From NCBI GenBank assembly GCA_963772955.1, contig CAVYZF010000015.1, positions 124,001 to 188,000 on the forward strand: 64,000 nt of DNA, in the 5' to 3' direction. The notes under the pieces are model-generated. The model did not search any database. It was not told the origin of the DNA and saw only the letters and a program-made list of their open reading frames with translations. This document shows, one piece after another, positions 32,228 through 41,692 of the stretch; the first letter of the stretch is position 1, and each line of letters begins with the position of its first letter. The DNA is from Gp6-AA40 sp963772955. GTDB lineage: Bacteria > Acidobacteriota > Vicinamibacteria > Vicinamibacterales > UBA2999. Both the position numbers and the translations under genes were made by a program.

Positions 32228-33025
32228 ATGCAGAGACGCGAGTTCGTGACGACAGCCGTCGCCGGCGCCGCCGGCTTCGGGGCCGGCAAGTGGATCTCCG
32301 ACCGGCAGTGGAGTCCGGCGTTGGAGGAGGAGCGGGCGCGAAATCAAGAGCTCGAGCATCGCGCGCTACCCGAACACGCACGCATGACCTTCTCGCAGCA
32401 GGGCGAGGACATCGTGCTCTTTCACGTCATCCAGGATCTGCTGCGCGTGGAGCGCGCCACCTACATCGACGTCGGCGCCGCCGAGCCTGTCCTGAGCAAC
32501 AACACGTACCTGCTGTGGGGCGTCGGCCACCGCGGCGTCCTGGTCGAACCCAATCCGGCTTTTGCCAAGAAGCTGCGCGATTACCGGCCAGGCGACAAGG
32601 TGGTGGAGGCTGGCGTCGGTGTGACCGACGCGACGGACGTCGACTACTACGAGATCAGAGGCAATCCGATGCTCAACACGTTCTCACCCGACCAGGTGAA
32701 GATGCTGCAGCAAGGGAAGAGCGAAAACGTCGTCGAGCGCGTGCGGAAAATGCCGCTCATCAACCTTAACCGGCTCATCACCGAACAACTGGGCGAGGCT
32801 CCGGACGTGCTGTCGACCGACATCGAGGGCCTCGACTACGACATCATTCGGTCGCTCGACTTGTCGCGCTTCCGCCCCGGCGCCATCTGTGCGGAGACCG
32901 TCGCCATGAACGAGGCCGGTGTCAACTCGGACATCACGACCTATCTGCTCGCACAGGGTTACGTCGTGCGCGGCGGATCGACGGTCAATACGATCTATGT
33001 CGATTCGAAGCGGCTGCCCGCCTAA
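32228..33025 (+). CDS. FkbM family methyltransferase with Tat-like N-terminus
   Basis: 265 residues. The body is an FkbM-type SAM-dependent methyltransferase: TFSQQGEDIVLFHVI, TYIDVGAAEPVLSNNTYLL, GVLVEPNPAFAKKLRDY, VEAGVGVTDATDVDYYE and DVLSTDIEGLDYDIIRSLDL. It is preceded by MQRREFVTTAVAGAAGFGAG, which looks like a short twin-arginine signal or an anchor. A methyltransferase outside the cytoplasm would have no obvious SAM supply, so export is doubtful. FkbM enzymes O-methylate sugars and secondary metabolites. It starts 10 nt after the SnoaL gene. Its stop overlaps that of the convergent gene by 4 bases. Confidence 0.88.
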   Translation: MQRREFVTTAVAGAAGFGAGKWISDRQWSPALEEERARNQELEHRALPEHARMTFSQQGEDIVLFHVIQDLLRVERATYIDVGAAEPVLSNNTYLLWGVGHRGVLVEPNPAFAKKLRDYRPGDKVVEAGVGVTDATDVDYYEIRGNPMLNTFSPDQVKMLQQGKSENVVERVRKMPLINLNRLITEQLGEAPDVLSTDIEGLDYDIIRSLDLSRFRPGAICAETVAMNEAGVNSDITTYLLAQGYVVRGGSTVNTIYVDSKRLPA

Positions 33026-34044
33026 GGAGTGTTCTTCTCCTGCTCGCGCGCTCCGCGGAGAATGGCCTCCAGGCCGTAGTTTCCCTCGTGGCACGCGTAC
33101 TCGAACATCCGCTCTCCCGTCATCTTGAGCGGGATCATCAACGTCCACGGGCGCGACCACACAGTCGGGTCGTCGAAGGTGACGTAGTACTCGAGCGTGT
33201 CCTGCGACACGCGACGGAACTTCTCGATCGTGTGCAGCTTGCCGGTGGCTCCCACTCGCGTGGCGTTCTCGACATAGTTGGTCGTGTCCACGACCAGCGT
33301 ATCGCCGTCCCATTGAGCGCGGGAATCCCCGTGGTATTGCCTGATCACCGGCGAGACATTTGACGCCTTGTCCGTCGAGAAGATGCGCACGTCGTGAATC
33401 ATCTCGCTGCGCAGCGCGACGACGCCCGGGCCTTGCGTGAGCTCGAAGTAACTCTGATAACCCGCGCGAATGTTCGGCGTGCCGTAGCTGACACAGCGTG
33501 TGCCAAGGGACAAGTCACTGGCCTTGTCTGCCGGGCCTCTCCCCTGTAAGGCCGCGGCTTGCGCGCGTGCGCGCTCGGCGGCACCGGCGGCGAGAGACGG
33601 AATCCGGCCGTCCGGTGGATCGATGATCAAAGAAGTGCGGTTGTCCCACACGCGATCGGACAACCACGTCTGGTCGTAGTTCCCGACTTGCGTATCGGTT
33701 GAGCTGAACCTGGTCTTGCCCTCGATCGCCGCGGTGAAGAGCTCGTCGGCGAAGAACGCGTCGCCGCCGTCCGTCATCGCGGCCGCGCGCTTCTTCAGAT
33801 CCGCGAGCTCGGCGTCGGTCATTGTGGTGCGAAGACCGAACTGCTTTGGCCGCTCGAGCGGCGTCATGCCGTTGTTGGCCCAGACGCCCTGGAAGTCGGG
33901 ATGCCCGTCTGGCATCCGCGGCACGGACCATCCGCCGCCGGCCGACTTGTCCCCCGTAGCTTTAACGGATGGGGACTGGCCGAAGACAGACGCGCCGAAA
34001 AGGGCGATCGCGATCAAAAAGCTCGTCACGGCTCGTCGACGCAT
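33022..34044 (-). CDS. Secreted member of the WDGDxL unknown family (paralogue 3)
   Basis: ATG 34044 (MRRRAVTSFLIAIAL) follows GGAGGAA; 340 residues with a signal peptide. Landmarks: RMPDGHPDFQGVWANN, SLIIDPPDGRIPSLAAGA, a Cys in GTRCVSYGTPN, ALRSEMIHDVRIFST, the core SRAQWDGDTLVVDTTNYVE, FRRVSQDTLEYYVTFDDPTVWSRPW and the closing FEYACHEGNYGLEAIL. It is closest in layout to the paralogue at 23592 (both share the IDPPxGR and CHEGN motifs). No partner DUF6152 gene is adjacent. The function is unknown. It is convergent with the FkbM gene, overlapping by 4 bases. Confidence 0.85.
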   Translation of the reverse strand: MRRRAVTSFLIAIALFGASVFGQSPSVKATGDKSAGGGWSVPRMPDGHPDFQGVWANNGMTPLERPKQFGLRTTMTDAELADLKKRAAAMTDGGDAFFADELFTAAIEGKTRFSSTDTQVGNYDQTWLSDRVWDNRTSLIIDPPDGRIPSLAAGAAERARAQAAALQGRGPADKASDLSLGTRCVSYGTPNIRAGYQSYFELTQGPGVVALRSEMIHDVRIFSTDKASNVSPVIRQYHGDSRAQWDGDTLVVDTTNYVENATRVGATGKLHTIEKFRRVSQDTLEYYVTFDDPTVWSRPWTLMIPLKMTGERMFEYACHEGNYGLEAILRGAREQEKNTP

Positions 34045-34200
34045 AGCATGTTCCTCCGCTCGCCGATACCATACGACACACCGAGGCCGAGGGGCACCGG
34101 GAATTGTTTGAAATTGTTTTCGAGCCACGCCGCCCAATTGCACGCCGGACAAGGCGGCTCTATTGAGACAGGCGCAGCTCGAGCCGGTCGATGATGACGG

Positions 34201-35100
34201 TCACCTGGTCTTCGTGATCTTCATCACCGTCATGCGCGACGCGCCGGACACGTAGACGGAGCCGTCAGTATCGATGCCCATCCCATGCGCCCGGTCGGCG
34301 GACACCCTGTCGATCAGTTTCCCATTCTTGACGATGTTGACAACGCCGACGTTGACGTCGCTGATGTAGACCGTATCGTCGGCCGCAACCGCGATTCCGC
34401 CGCGCGAGGGATAGGGCCACGTCTCGACGAACTTGCCTTCTTTGTCGAAGATCGACACGCGTTGGTTGTCGCTGTCGTTCACCAGGATTCGGCCGCGTGA
34501 ATCCAGCGCGACGCCGTGCGGCAGCTGAAGCTGCCCCGGCTGCGAGCCTTTCACCCCACCGATGATCCGAACGAACCTGCCGTCGCTGGAAAAGTGCACG
34601 ACGCGTGCGTTCACATACCCGTCCGACACGTAGACGTCCCCGTTCGGCGCGACCGCAACGTGGTTGGGCTGGTTGAACGAGTCATGCGAGATATCGTCGC
34701 CGGCGATGCCCTTCTTGCCCAGGGTCATCAGCACGCGCCCGTCGGGGCTGAATTTGTGCACGACGTGCGTAGCGGAATCGGTCACCCAGAGAAAGCCTCG
34801 CGCGTCGATGGTTACGCTATGCGCGCTTTCAAACAGCCCGTTGTCGCCGAAGGCTTTCACAAACTTTCCGTCGCGCGTGAACACACGAAAGTACGGTGCG
34901 GTGCGCACCAGCACCATGACGTTTCCTTTTCCGTCAGCCGTGATCCACGTCGTGTTCCCGTCCCAGTTCGTGCCCTGCGGGAGCTGCGCCCAGGCAGGGT
35001 CCACCTTATAGCCAGCGCCTGACTGTGCCGAGACGCCGATCGCGCCGGACAGGAGGAAGCAGACGAGAACTGTCGCGGGCGCAGTTGCAATCGAGCGCAT
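34201..35100 (-). CDS. Secreted NHL-repeat / six-bladed beta-propeller protein
   Basis: ATG 35100 (MRSIATAPATVLVCFLL) is chosen because GAGGTGG lies just upstream; a GTG at 35106 falls inside that ribosome site. 299 residues, signal ending VSAQ. NHL blades: NTTWITADGKGNVMVLVRT, VTIDARGFLWVTDSATHVVHKF, VAVAPNGDVYVSDGYVNARVV, GVALDSRGRILVNDSDNQRVS and GMGIDTDGSVYVSGASR. It is related in design to the propeller at 2122-3228. Binding or lyase roles are both possible, and no catalytic site is assigned. Same strand as its neighbours, but gaps of 100-156 nt argue for separate transcription. Confidence 0.88.
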   Translation of the reverse strand: MRSIATAPATVLVCFLLSGAIGVSAQSGAGYKVDPAWAQLPQGTNWDGNTTWITADGKGNVMVLVRTAPYFRVFTRDGKFVKAFGDNGLFESAHSVTIDARGFLWVTDSATHVVHKFSPDGRVLMTLGKKGIAGDDISHDSFNQPNHVAVAPNGDVYVSDGYVNARVVHFSSDGRFVRIIGGVKGSQPGQLQLPHGVALDSRGRILVNDSDNQRVSIFDKEGKFVETWPYPSRGGIAVAADDTVYISDVNVGVVNIVKNGKLIDRVSADRAHGMGIDTDGSVYVSGASRMTVMKITKTR

Positions 35101-35200
35101 ATCCACCTCTCTATTCGCGTCCGGGCCAAAGACAGGTACTCCAATTTGCGATCGCGGGTAATCGCCGGTGACGCGCTCCCTGGTGGGCTGGCGGCCGGGA

Positions 35201-36151
35201 TCAATGCACGGCGATTGGCGCGACGGTGGATCCCGTCGCCCCCCGCAGCTTCAACGGCTCGAGGATGAACGCGAACTCATAGACACGCTTTGCCGCGAGC
35301 TCGTCCAGCTTCATGCTCTCGAGCATGTGAATGCCGTTGACCGCCAGCAGAATCTGATGAACGGGTGAGCCGAGCATTGGATCGGGATTGGGATTGACCT
35401 CGACCGACCAGTTGTCGGAGCCGACCAGCATCGGCGACTGCGTCGCCAGCCACTCGGCCGCCGCGACACCAACGCCAGGATCAGTCCTCATGTACCGGGC
35501 GTTGTCCGTTCCCCACAACTTCCCCCAGCCGGTGTGCACGATGACCGCGTCGCCGGCCTGGAGCGAAACGTTCTGGCGTGTGAGGGCATCCCGAAGGTCC
35601 TGAACGGTGATCTCATAGCTGTCAGGCAGCATGTCGACGCCCTTCAGGGCCGCGACATCGATCAGCACCCCGCGTGTCATCAGCGCGCCAACCTTCTCGA
35701 TGCCAAGTTTCGTGAAGCCGTTTCGTGTCGCGATCTGATCCTGCTTGAAGCAGTTGTAGAAGCCGTTGTCGATGCCCTGGTGGCTGAAGCCATCGAACTG
35801 AGTACCGACCTGGCCGAGCTCGCCGATCACCATCTCTTCGTTGCTGATGCGCCGATTCGACTGCGGCAGCACATTGGTACGTTTAGTCAGGATGCTCAGT
35901 TGACGTCCGGGGAAAAACGCCATCGACGCTGGATCGAGCACCTGCCCGAGCTCGATCACTTCCCCGCTGCGTATTAGCCTCGCGGCTTTCAGCACCTGAT
36001 CGCGCGTCATCAGGTTGGCAGAGCCGCGCTCATCGCCCGCGCCCCATCGGGACGGGCAGCGCTGGTTCTCGGACGGAGGTGTCCACGACTGCCCGGCCGC
36101 CGGCCTCCCCGTACACAGCAGGAACAGCATCAACGCGATTGCATGGCGCAT
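35201..36151 (-). CDS. Secreted cyclase family protein with altered metal motif
   Basis: ATG 36151 (MRHAIALMLFLLCTG) lies 9 nt from GGAGG; ATG 36157 is possible but too close. 316 residues, signal ending AAGQ. Cyclase/kynurenine-formamidase fold: SRWGAGDERGSANLMTRDQV, then GQVGTQFDGFSHQG where the family usually has HxGTHxDxPxH, so two His positions are Gln here. MTRGVLIDVAALKG, QAGDAVIVHTGWGKLW and VGSDNWSVEVNPNPD are also typical. Members hydrolyse N-formyl or lactam/lactone bonds. The altered site may change the metal or abolish activity. A second cyclase (44722) keeps more His. Confidence 0.9.
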   Translation of the reverse strand: MRHAIALMLFLLCTGRPAAGQSWTPPSENQRCPSRWGAGDERGSANLMTRDQVLKAARLIRSGEVIELGQVLDPASMAFFPGRQLSILTKRTNVLPQSNRRISNEEMVIGELGQVGTQFDGFSHQGIDNGFYNCFKQDQIATRNGFTKLGIEKVGALMTRGVLIDVAALKGVDMLPDSYEITVQDLRDALTRQNVSLQAGDAVIVHTGWGKLWGTDNARYMRTDPGVGVAAAEWLATQSPMLVGSDNWSVEVNPNPDPMLGSPVHQILLAVNGIHMLESMKLDELAAKRVYEFAFILEPLKLRGATGSTVAPIAVH

Positions 36152-36221
36152 GAACATGGCCCTCCGAAGTACTTCCGACCTGCATGATACGATTTGCCCG
36201 GCATTTCGCCGACGACAAGTG

Positions 36222-38258
36222 ATGCTGTCGAAACTCGCGGTGGCCGCCGCCGGAATCGCGCTGGCAGCGGTGCTTTCGTTCGCTGTCGCACTCGTCGTCC
36301 TGCGCTTGCCGTCGGCGGTCGCGCTCGCACAGGTCATCGGCGTCCCGCTGCCTGATCCACCACTCGGAGCGCACTGCGCCTGCGAACGCGGCATCTGTCC
36401 TCTCGATGCGAATGGCCGGCGCTGCTCCTGCGGGTGCGCCAAGCGCGCGGACGCGCAGCCGGTTCAACGACTCAGTCCCATCCCCGGCGCCACATGCGCC
36501 AACGGCACGGCGGCCGGCTATCCGTGCCGCGACGTCGATCTGATGGCCTTCCTGCCGCACGGCGAGATCGGCGGCGGGAGCGGCAACGACATCTGGGGCT
36601 GGACCGATCCGGTCACCGGCCGCGAGTACGTGCTTGTCGGCCGCTCGACAGGGACGTCGTTCGTCGATATCTCCGAGCCGGGCGCCCCGATCTATCTCGG
36701 CGACCTGCCCACGAGCACGATCCCGTCAACATGGCGCGGCATCAAGGTCTTCGCCAACCACGCGTTCATCGTCAGCGAAGCGCCGAACCACGGTATGCAG
36801 GTGTTCGATCTCACGCAGCTGCGCAACGTCACGTCGCCGCCGGTGACGTTCACCGAGACTGCTCACTACGCCGGCTTCGGGTCCACGCACACACTCGCCA
36901 TGAACACGCGCAGCGGATACGCCTACGCCGTGGGGACGCGCACGTGTGAAGGCGGTCTTCACGCTGTCGACGTCCGCACGCCGGCGGCGCCACGGGGCGC
37001 CGGATGCTTCAGCCTCGACGGCTATACGCACGAGACGCAGTGCGTGATCTACGTCGGGCCCGACGCGACCTATCGCGACCGTGAGATCTGTTTCAACTCG
37101 AACGAGGACACGCTGACGATCGTGGACGCGACGGACAAGCGCGAACAGATGCAGCTGTCGCGGACCGGTTACGGTGGCAGCGCGTACACGCACCAGGGGT
37201 GGCTGACCGAGGACCAGCGGTTTTTCCTCGTCAACGACGAGGGCGACGAGGTCGCGTTCAGGCACCCGACGAGAACCTGGATCTGGGACGTGTCGGACCT
37301 CGACGCGCCGGTGCTCGCAAACCACTATGACGGCCCGACCTCATCGATCGATCACAATCTCTATGTCCGCGGGCATCTCGTGTACGAGTCGAACTATCGC
37401 AGCGGCCTGCGCGTGCTCGACGCAAGCGACGTCGCCAGCGGAGCGCTCAGGGAAGTCGGATTCTTCGACATCTACCCTGTCGACGACGCCCCCTCCTACA
37501 ACGGTGCTTGGTCGGTGTTTCCGTTTTTCTCGAGCGGATCGGTGGTCGTGAACGGCATCGAGCAGGGGCTGTTCGTCCTCAGTCCACGCGTCGCACCCAG
37601 AGGCCAACCAACCGGGCTGGAGGTGTCGCTCACCGGCCCGGGCAGCACGGCGATCGACTCGGACTGGTCGTTCCTGGTGATGGTCGCCAATCACGGCCCG
37701 GAGCGCCTGTCGCAGATGCGCGTGGCGGAGACGCCGCCAGGGAATGCGCAACTGCTGTCAGCGCGACCGTCGCAAGGTCAATGTTCGCTCTCGACGATAG
37801 TGACCTGCGATGTAGGCGACCTCGCCCCCGGGTCGCAGGCGTTCGTCACCGTGACCGTCCGCCCGACCGGGGAAGGCGACTACGTCAGCACCGCCGTTGC
37901 CAGCGCGAAGGCCAACAATGGCGTCGCGCGCGAGGAGTCGGCCCTCGCGACGGCTCGCGGTATCGCACACACCCCCTCACTCACACTGCGGCGGCCGCTC
38001 GATAACACGACGTTCTGGCTCAACCGCAACAACACGATCCAGTGGACGCTGCGCGGCGTCTCCGGGCCTGTGCGCATCGAGATCTCTCAGGACGATGGCC
38101 GGACGTGGACGACGCTCAGCGACGACGCCGAAAACATCGGGTTTTACGACTGGACTGGAACAGGCGCACCGACGGCGAGCGCACGAGTCCGCGTCCGCAG
38201 TGCCGTCAGGCGCGACCTCACGCAGACTTCACCTGCCTTCACAATCGCCACTCGATAG
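36222..38258 (+). CDS. Choice-of-anchor B (LVIVD-repeat) beta-propeller protein with DUF11-like domain
   Basis: Start at 36222 (MLSKLAVAAAGIALAAVL); 678 residues. After an N-terminal hydrophobic helix comes a Cys-rich segment (CACERGICPLDANGRRCSCGC, about 45-65). The choice-of-anchor B region (about 85-470) contains CRDVDLMAFLPHGEIGG, DIWGWTDPVTGREYVLVG, AFIVSEAPNHGMQVFDLT and DHNLYVRGHLVYESNYRSGLR. A DUF11-like beta-sandwich follows (FLVMVANHGPERLSQMRVAE, about 475-585), then a C-terminal Ig-like strand set. It is probably a surface-exposed structural or adhesive protein. Family members usually carry diverse C-terminal anchors; here none is obvious. Confidence 0.88.
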   Translation: MLSKLAVAAAGIALAAVLSFAVALVVLRLPSAVALAQVIGVPLPDPPLGAHCACERGICPLDANGRRCSCGCAKRADAQPVQRLSPIPGATCANGTAAGYPCRDVDLMAFLPHGEIGGGSGNDIWGWTDPVTGREYVLVGRSTGTSFVDISEPGAPIYLGDLPTSTIPSTWRGIKVFANHAFIVSEAPNHGMQVFDLTQLRNVTSPPVTFTETAHYAGFGSTHTLAMNTRSGYAYAVGTRTCEGGLHAVDVRTPAAPRGAGCFSLDGYTHETQCVIYVGPDATYRDREICFNSNEDTLTIVDATDKREQMQLSRTGYGGSAYTHQGWLTEDQRFFLVNDEGDEVAFRHPTRTWIWDVSDLDAPVLANHYDGPTSSIDHNLYVRGHLVYESNYRSGLRVLDASDVASGALREVGFFDIYPVDDAPSYNGAWSVFPFFSSGSVVVNGIEQGLFVLSPRVAPRGQPTGLEVSLTGPGSTAIDSDWSFLVMVANHGPERLSQMRVAETPPGNAQLLSARPSQGQCSLSTIVTCDVGDLAPGSQAFVTVTVRPTGEGDYVSTAVASAKANNGVAREESALATARGIAHTPSLTLRRPLDNTTFWLNRNNTIQWTLRGVSGPVRIEISQDDGRTWTTLSDDAENIGFYDWTGTGAPTASARVRVRSAVRRDLTQTSPAFTIATR

Positions 38259-38301
38259 CTCCGCCGGCAACCGTGGGGACCGCTGTCGAGCGACGGCTTG
38301 A

Positions 38302-38307
38302 TAGAAT
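38302..38307 (+). promoter_or_regulatory. Putative -10 hexamer (TAGAAT) next to start codon
   Basis: TAGAAT ends 8 nt before the ATG at 38316, and no Shine-Dalgarno sequence lies between them. Confidence 0.45.
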
Positions 38308-38315
38308 CCACGGTC

Positions 38316-40307
38316 ATGCGCAACACACGCGGTGTGATGGTGTCTGTGGTCGTCGCACTCAGTGCGCTCGTTGCGCACTCCGTAAATGCGCAGGCCCGGC
38401 GCGCCGAAGCTCGGGCAACGAGCGAAGGCGCTGACTGGCCCACCTACAATCGCGACCTCGCCGGCACCCGCTACTCGCCGCTCACGCAGATCAACACAAA
38501 GAACGTCTCGACGCTGGCGCGCGCGTGGTCGTATCGACTGCGCCCCGAGCAAGGGAAGACCGTGCCTGCGATCGACAAGCCGGCGAGCTCGTTCGAGATC
38601 TTTCAGGAGGTGACACCGATCGTCGTGAACGGCGTGATGTATCTGCCGTCAGGTAATCGCGTCGTTGCCCTGGAGCCGGAGACGGGAAAAGAAATCTGGC
38701 GCTACGAGTTGCCCGAAGGGCTCGCGTCTTTCCGCGGCGTCGCGTACTGGCCTGGCAGCCCTTCGGCTACGCCCGGGGCAGCCAGCCTGCCCGCGCGCAT
38801 CTTTTTCACCAGCCTGAGAAAACTGATCGCGCTGCGCGCCGACACGGGCGTGCTCGACAGGACGTTCGGCGATGGCGGCGAGCTCGATCTCGAAATCCCG
38901 TACAGCGGCGTGCCCGTCCTCTATCGGAACGTGATCCTCATGGGATCGAATTTCTTCGGGCCCGGTGAGCGCCACATCGGTCCGCACCTGACGACGAGCC
39001 GGGGCGAGAAGGGTGACGTGCACGCGTACGACGCGCGCACGGGAAAGAAGGCGTGGGACTTCCACACCATTCCGCTGCCTGGTGAAGCCGGCAACAATAC
39101 GTGGCTCAACGACAGCTGGAAGAATCGGACCGGCAACAACGTCTGGTCGTTCACGCTCACCGTCGACGAGCAGCGCGGCATCGTCTATATGCCGGTGAGC
39201 GGTCCGGGCATGAACTACTACGGCGGCGATCGGCCCGGCGACAACCTGTTCAGCAACTCGACGATCGCCCTCGACGCGCTCACCGGCAGACTGAAGTGGC
39301 ACTTCCAGAACATTCGCCACGAGATCTGGGACTACAACCTTCCGCCCGCGCCAGGCCTGATCGACATCCGCAAGGACGGCAAGACGATTCCCGCGCTCGC
39401 GCAAGTCGGCAAGTCCGGCTTCATGTTCATCCTGAATCGAGAGAACGGCGCACCGATTCACGGCGTCGATGAACGTCCGCAGGCAAAGGCGGACGTGCCG
39501 GGCGAGTGGTATCCGGCCACGCAACCGATACCGAAGAAACCCGGTCCGCTCGCGAGAGTCAGCATGACGCGGAACGATCTCGTCACGGCTGAAGACACGA
39601 CGCCCGCGCACGCAGAGGCATGCCGCGCGTTGTGGGACAAGGTCCAGTTTCGCAATGATGGCCCGTACACACCGTGGAACTATCGGCCCGGCGGTGGTCC
39701 GCCCTCGCTGGCTTTCCCTGGTATGACTGGCGGCGTGAACTGGGGCGGCACCGCCACGGACCCCGAGCTCGGATACATCTTCGTGAACTCGAAAGACGAG
39801 CCCTCGTCCGGCTGGATCGCTCCGAATCCGCGCTACAACGAGAAGACGAAGGACACCGAGTTTCCGTACATGCATCAGAGCGGCGGCACGCTGAGCGCGG
39901 AAGCTCGCGATGCGGATGGTCGATCGCTCGGCAATCTTCCGTGCTTCCGTCCACCGTGGGCGAGCCTGATGGCGGTGAACGCTGCCACAGGCGAGTTCGC
40001 GTGGCGCGTGCCGCTTGGCGTGAACGACAACATGCCTGAAGGCAAGACAAACGTCGGCTCACCCGGCTACGGTGGACCGATCGTGACGGCGGGTGGGCTG
40101 GTGTTCATCGGCGCGACCCGCGACAAGCAGTTCCGCGCATTCGACTCGAGAACTGGCAAGGAACTGTGGTCCACGCGTTTCGACTACAACGTCACCGCGA
40201 TTCCGATCACCTACATGGGCAAGAACGGCAAGCAGTACGTCGCCGTCGTGGCCGCGACCAATGGCCAGGGCAATAACGAATCGCTACACGTGTTCGCGTT
40301 GCCATAG
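38316..40307 (+). CDS. Secreted PQQ-dependent dehydrogenase (glucose-dehydrogenase-like propeller)
   Basis: 663 residues with a signal peptide ending SVNAQ. PQQ propeller: WPTYNRDLAGTRYSPLTQI, VVALEPETGKEIWRYELP, VHAYDARTGKKAWDFHT, the active-site-like FQNIRHEIWDYNLPPAPGLI, GKSGFMFILNRENGAPI, and the C-terminal blade FRAFDSRTGKELWSTRFDYN followed by YMGKNGKQYVAVVA. It resembles the soluble half of membrane glucose dehydrogenase and related sugar/polyol dehydrogenases, but lacks the N-terminal membrane helices and any CxxCH. Electron transfer must go to a separate acceptor. The next gene begins 30 nt downstream on the same strand. Confidence 0.92.
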   Translation: MRNTRGVMVSVVVALSALVAHSVNAQARRAEARATSEGADWPTYNRDLAGTRYSPLTQINTKNVSTLARAWSYRLRPEQGKTVPAIDKPASSFEIFQEVTPIVVNGVMYLPSGNRVVALEPETGKEIWRYELPEGLASFRGVAYWPGSPSATPGAASLPARIFFTSLRKLIALRADTGVLDRTFGDGGELDLEIPYSGVPVLYRNVILMGSNFFGPGERHIGPHLTTSRGEKGDVHAYDARTGKKAWDFHTIPLPGEAGNNTWLNDSWKNRTGNNVWSFTLTVDEQRGIVYMPVSGPGMNYYGGDRPGDNLFSNSTIALDALTGRLKWHFQNIRHEIWDYNLPPAPGLIDIRKDGKTIPALAQVGKSGFMFILNRENGAPIHGVDERPQAKADVPGEWYPATQPIPKKPGPLARVSMTRNDLVTAEDTTPAHAEACRALWDKVQFRNDGPYTPWNYRPGGGPPSLAFPGMTGGVNWGGTATDPELGYIFVNSKDEPSSGWIAPNPRYNEKTKDTEFPYMHQSGGTLSAEARDADGRSLGNLPCFRPPWASLMAVNAATGEFAWRVPLGVNDNMPEGKTNVGSPGYGGPIVTAGGLVFIGATRDKQFRAFDSRTGKELWSTRFDYNVTAIPITYMGKNGKQYVAVVAATNGQGNNESLHVFALP

Positions 40308-40337
40308 TCGCACGAATTCCTCGCAGTGGAGAACCAG

Positions 40338-41657
40338 ATGCCAGCACTTCGTTCGACCGTGAGAGTGACGGTGTTGTCGCTCGCGTTCGTCACCGGGGGC
40401 GCGTCAGCAGCGTTCGCGCAGCTCCGACCGCCCGAAGTCCGCGGCCTGCGCGGTGCCCCGTTTCCATCCATGAACCCGCCGCCCGAAGTGCGAAGTCACG
40501 GCGAGGGGCCACAGTGGGACGGGCGACCGCCCGATGGTGTGCAACCGCTCGCCGTGGACCTGTTCACGAGCAAAGACTTCTACAAGGATCGTGGGCTCTG
40601 GACGGACCGGCGCTACTGGCGGTGCAACGCGCCAAGGCAGATCGCGGACATGCGGAGCGGCGGCGCCGGCACGGCCACGGCCGACCCGCGAATCGGCGCC
40701 AAGCCGCCAGGCTCTGCGCGCTGGGGTGACTGCACGATGGACTGGCCGCGCGAAAACATCGTGAGCCCGTATCGTTTCACCGGCGCGAAGGAGCACTATC
40801 AGGCACTGATGGCTGACGCGAAGTCACGCGGTGGCCCGACGAGGCATACCTACGACACGATGCCCAAGTGGGATGGCGCCTACGGCGAGTATGCACCGGA
40901 GGGGCGGCGGGTCTGGAACTACTCTCGCGCGAACCAGGTGCCGACGATGCTGTCGCTGCTGACGCCGGAATACCAGACGCGGTTCGTGCGGCAGATCTAC
41001 CACGAGGGCGTGAACGCCGCCCATCAATGGTCGGCGTCGTACTGCTGGCCGGAAGGCTTCATGCGGCAGTGGGCAACCGGCCCGAAGCCGACCCGGGTCA
41101 TCGTCACCCCGGAGGTCGTGGTCTTCATGGGAACCGGCTCCTCCAACATCTGGCGCATCGTCAACCTGAATCAGGAGTTTCCCCTGGGATCCGACGTGCG
41201 GCAGTGGTACGGAGACACGATCGGATTCTGGGACGGCGACGCGCTCATCACCTGGACGGCCAACATTCAGGGCTGGAACCAGCATTCGAGCTGGGAGTGG
41301 AGCGATTCGCTCGAGACGATCGAGATCATGACGCCGGTTCGAGATGCCAGCGGGAAGTTCCTCGGGCTCGACTGGGAGGCCGTGCTCTACGACCCGGAGG
41401 CGCTCGCCCAGCCCGTGCGCATTCTCTGGCACCGGAACTTCCAGGGCGGGTGGGCGACTGCCCCGCGCTTCGCATACGCTGAGTGCACGCGGCCGCTCTA
41501 CCCGATCGACGGTTTCGCAACGCCGGTGGCGCCGGGCGAGGTCATTCAGTACAAAGTGCCCGACATGCTCGACCGGCCGTGGGCGAAGATCTGGGAGGAG
41601 AATTTCGAGAAGGGCATGGACCGGCCGAAGGAAGAACTGGACCTCGGTTTCAAATGA
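40338..41657 (+). CDS. Secreted member of the WDGDxL unknown family (paralogue 4, long form)
   Basis: ATG 40338 (MPALRSTVRVTVLS) follows GGAG; 439 residues with signal ending AFAQ. It is longer than its paralogues, with an extra N-terminal region (about 60-160, DLFTSKDFYKDRGLWTDRRY, Cys-rich). Core features: VVVFMGTGSSNIWRIVN, FWDGDALITWTANIQGW, SDSLETIEIMTPVRDASGK, then LDWEAVLYDPEALAQPVRILW. It is followed 35 nt later by a DUF6152 gene, the same order as at 20281-21518. Function unknown; its placement behind a PQQ dehydrogenase hints at a role in the same exported oxidation process (inference). Confidence 0.78.
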   Translation: MPALRSTVRVTVLSLAFVTGGASAAFAQLRPPEVRGLRGAPFPSMNPPPEVRSHGEGPQWDGRPPDGVQPLAVDLFTSKDFYKDRGLWTDRRYWRCNAPRQIADMRSGGAGTATADPRIGAKPPGSARWGDCTMDWPRENIVSPYRFTGAKEHYQALMADAKSRGGPTRHTYDTMPKWDGAYGEYAPEGRRVWNYSRANQVPTMLSLLTPEYQTRFVRQIYHEGVNAAHQWSASYCWPEGFMRQWATGPKPTRVIVTPEVVVFMGTGSSNIWRIVNLNQEFPLGSDVRQWYGDTIGFWDGDALITWTANIQGWNQHSSWEWSDSLETIEIMTPVRDASGKFLGLDWEAVLYDPEALAQPVRILWHRNFQGGWATAPRFAYAECTRPLYPIDGFATPVAPGEVIQYKVPDMLDRPWAKIWEENFEKGMDRPKEELDLGFK

Positions 41658-41692
41658 GCGCGCGCGGCGCGCCTTGTCGTAGAGGATTGGTC

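Noticed and set aside
38649..39875. 408-residue minus-strand open frame
   Set aside because: Antisense to the PQQ dehydrogenase; no domain.
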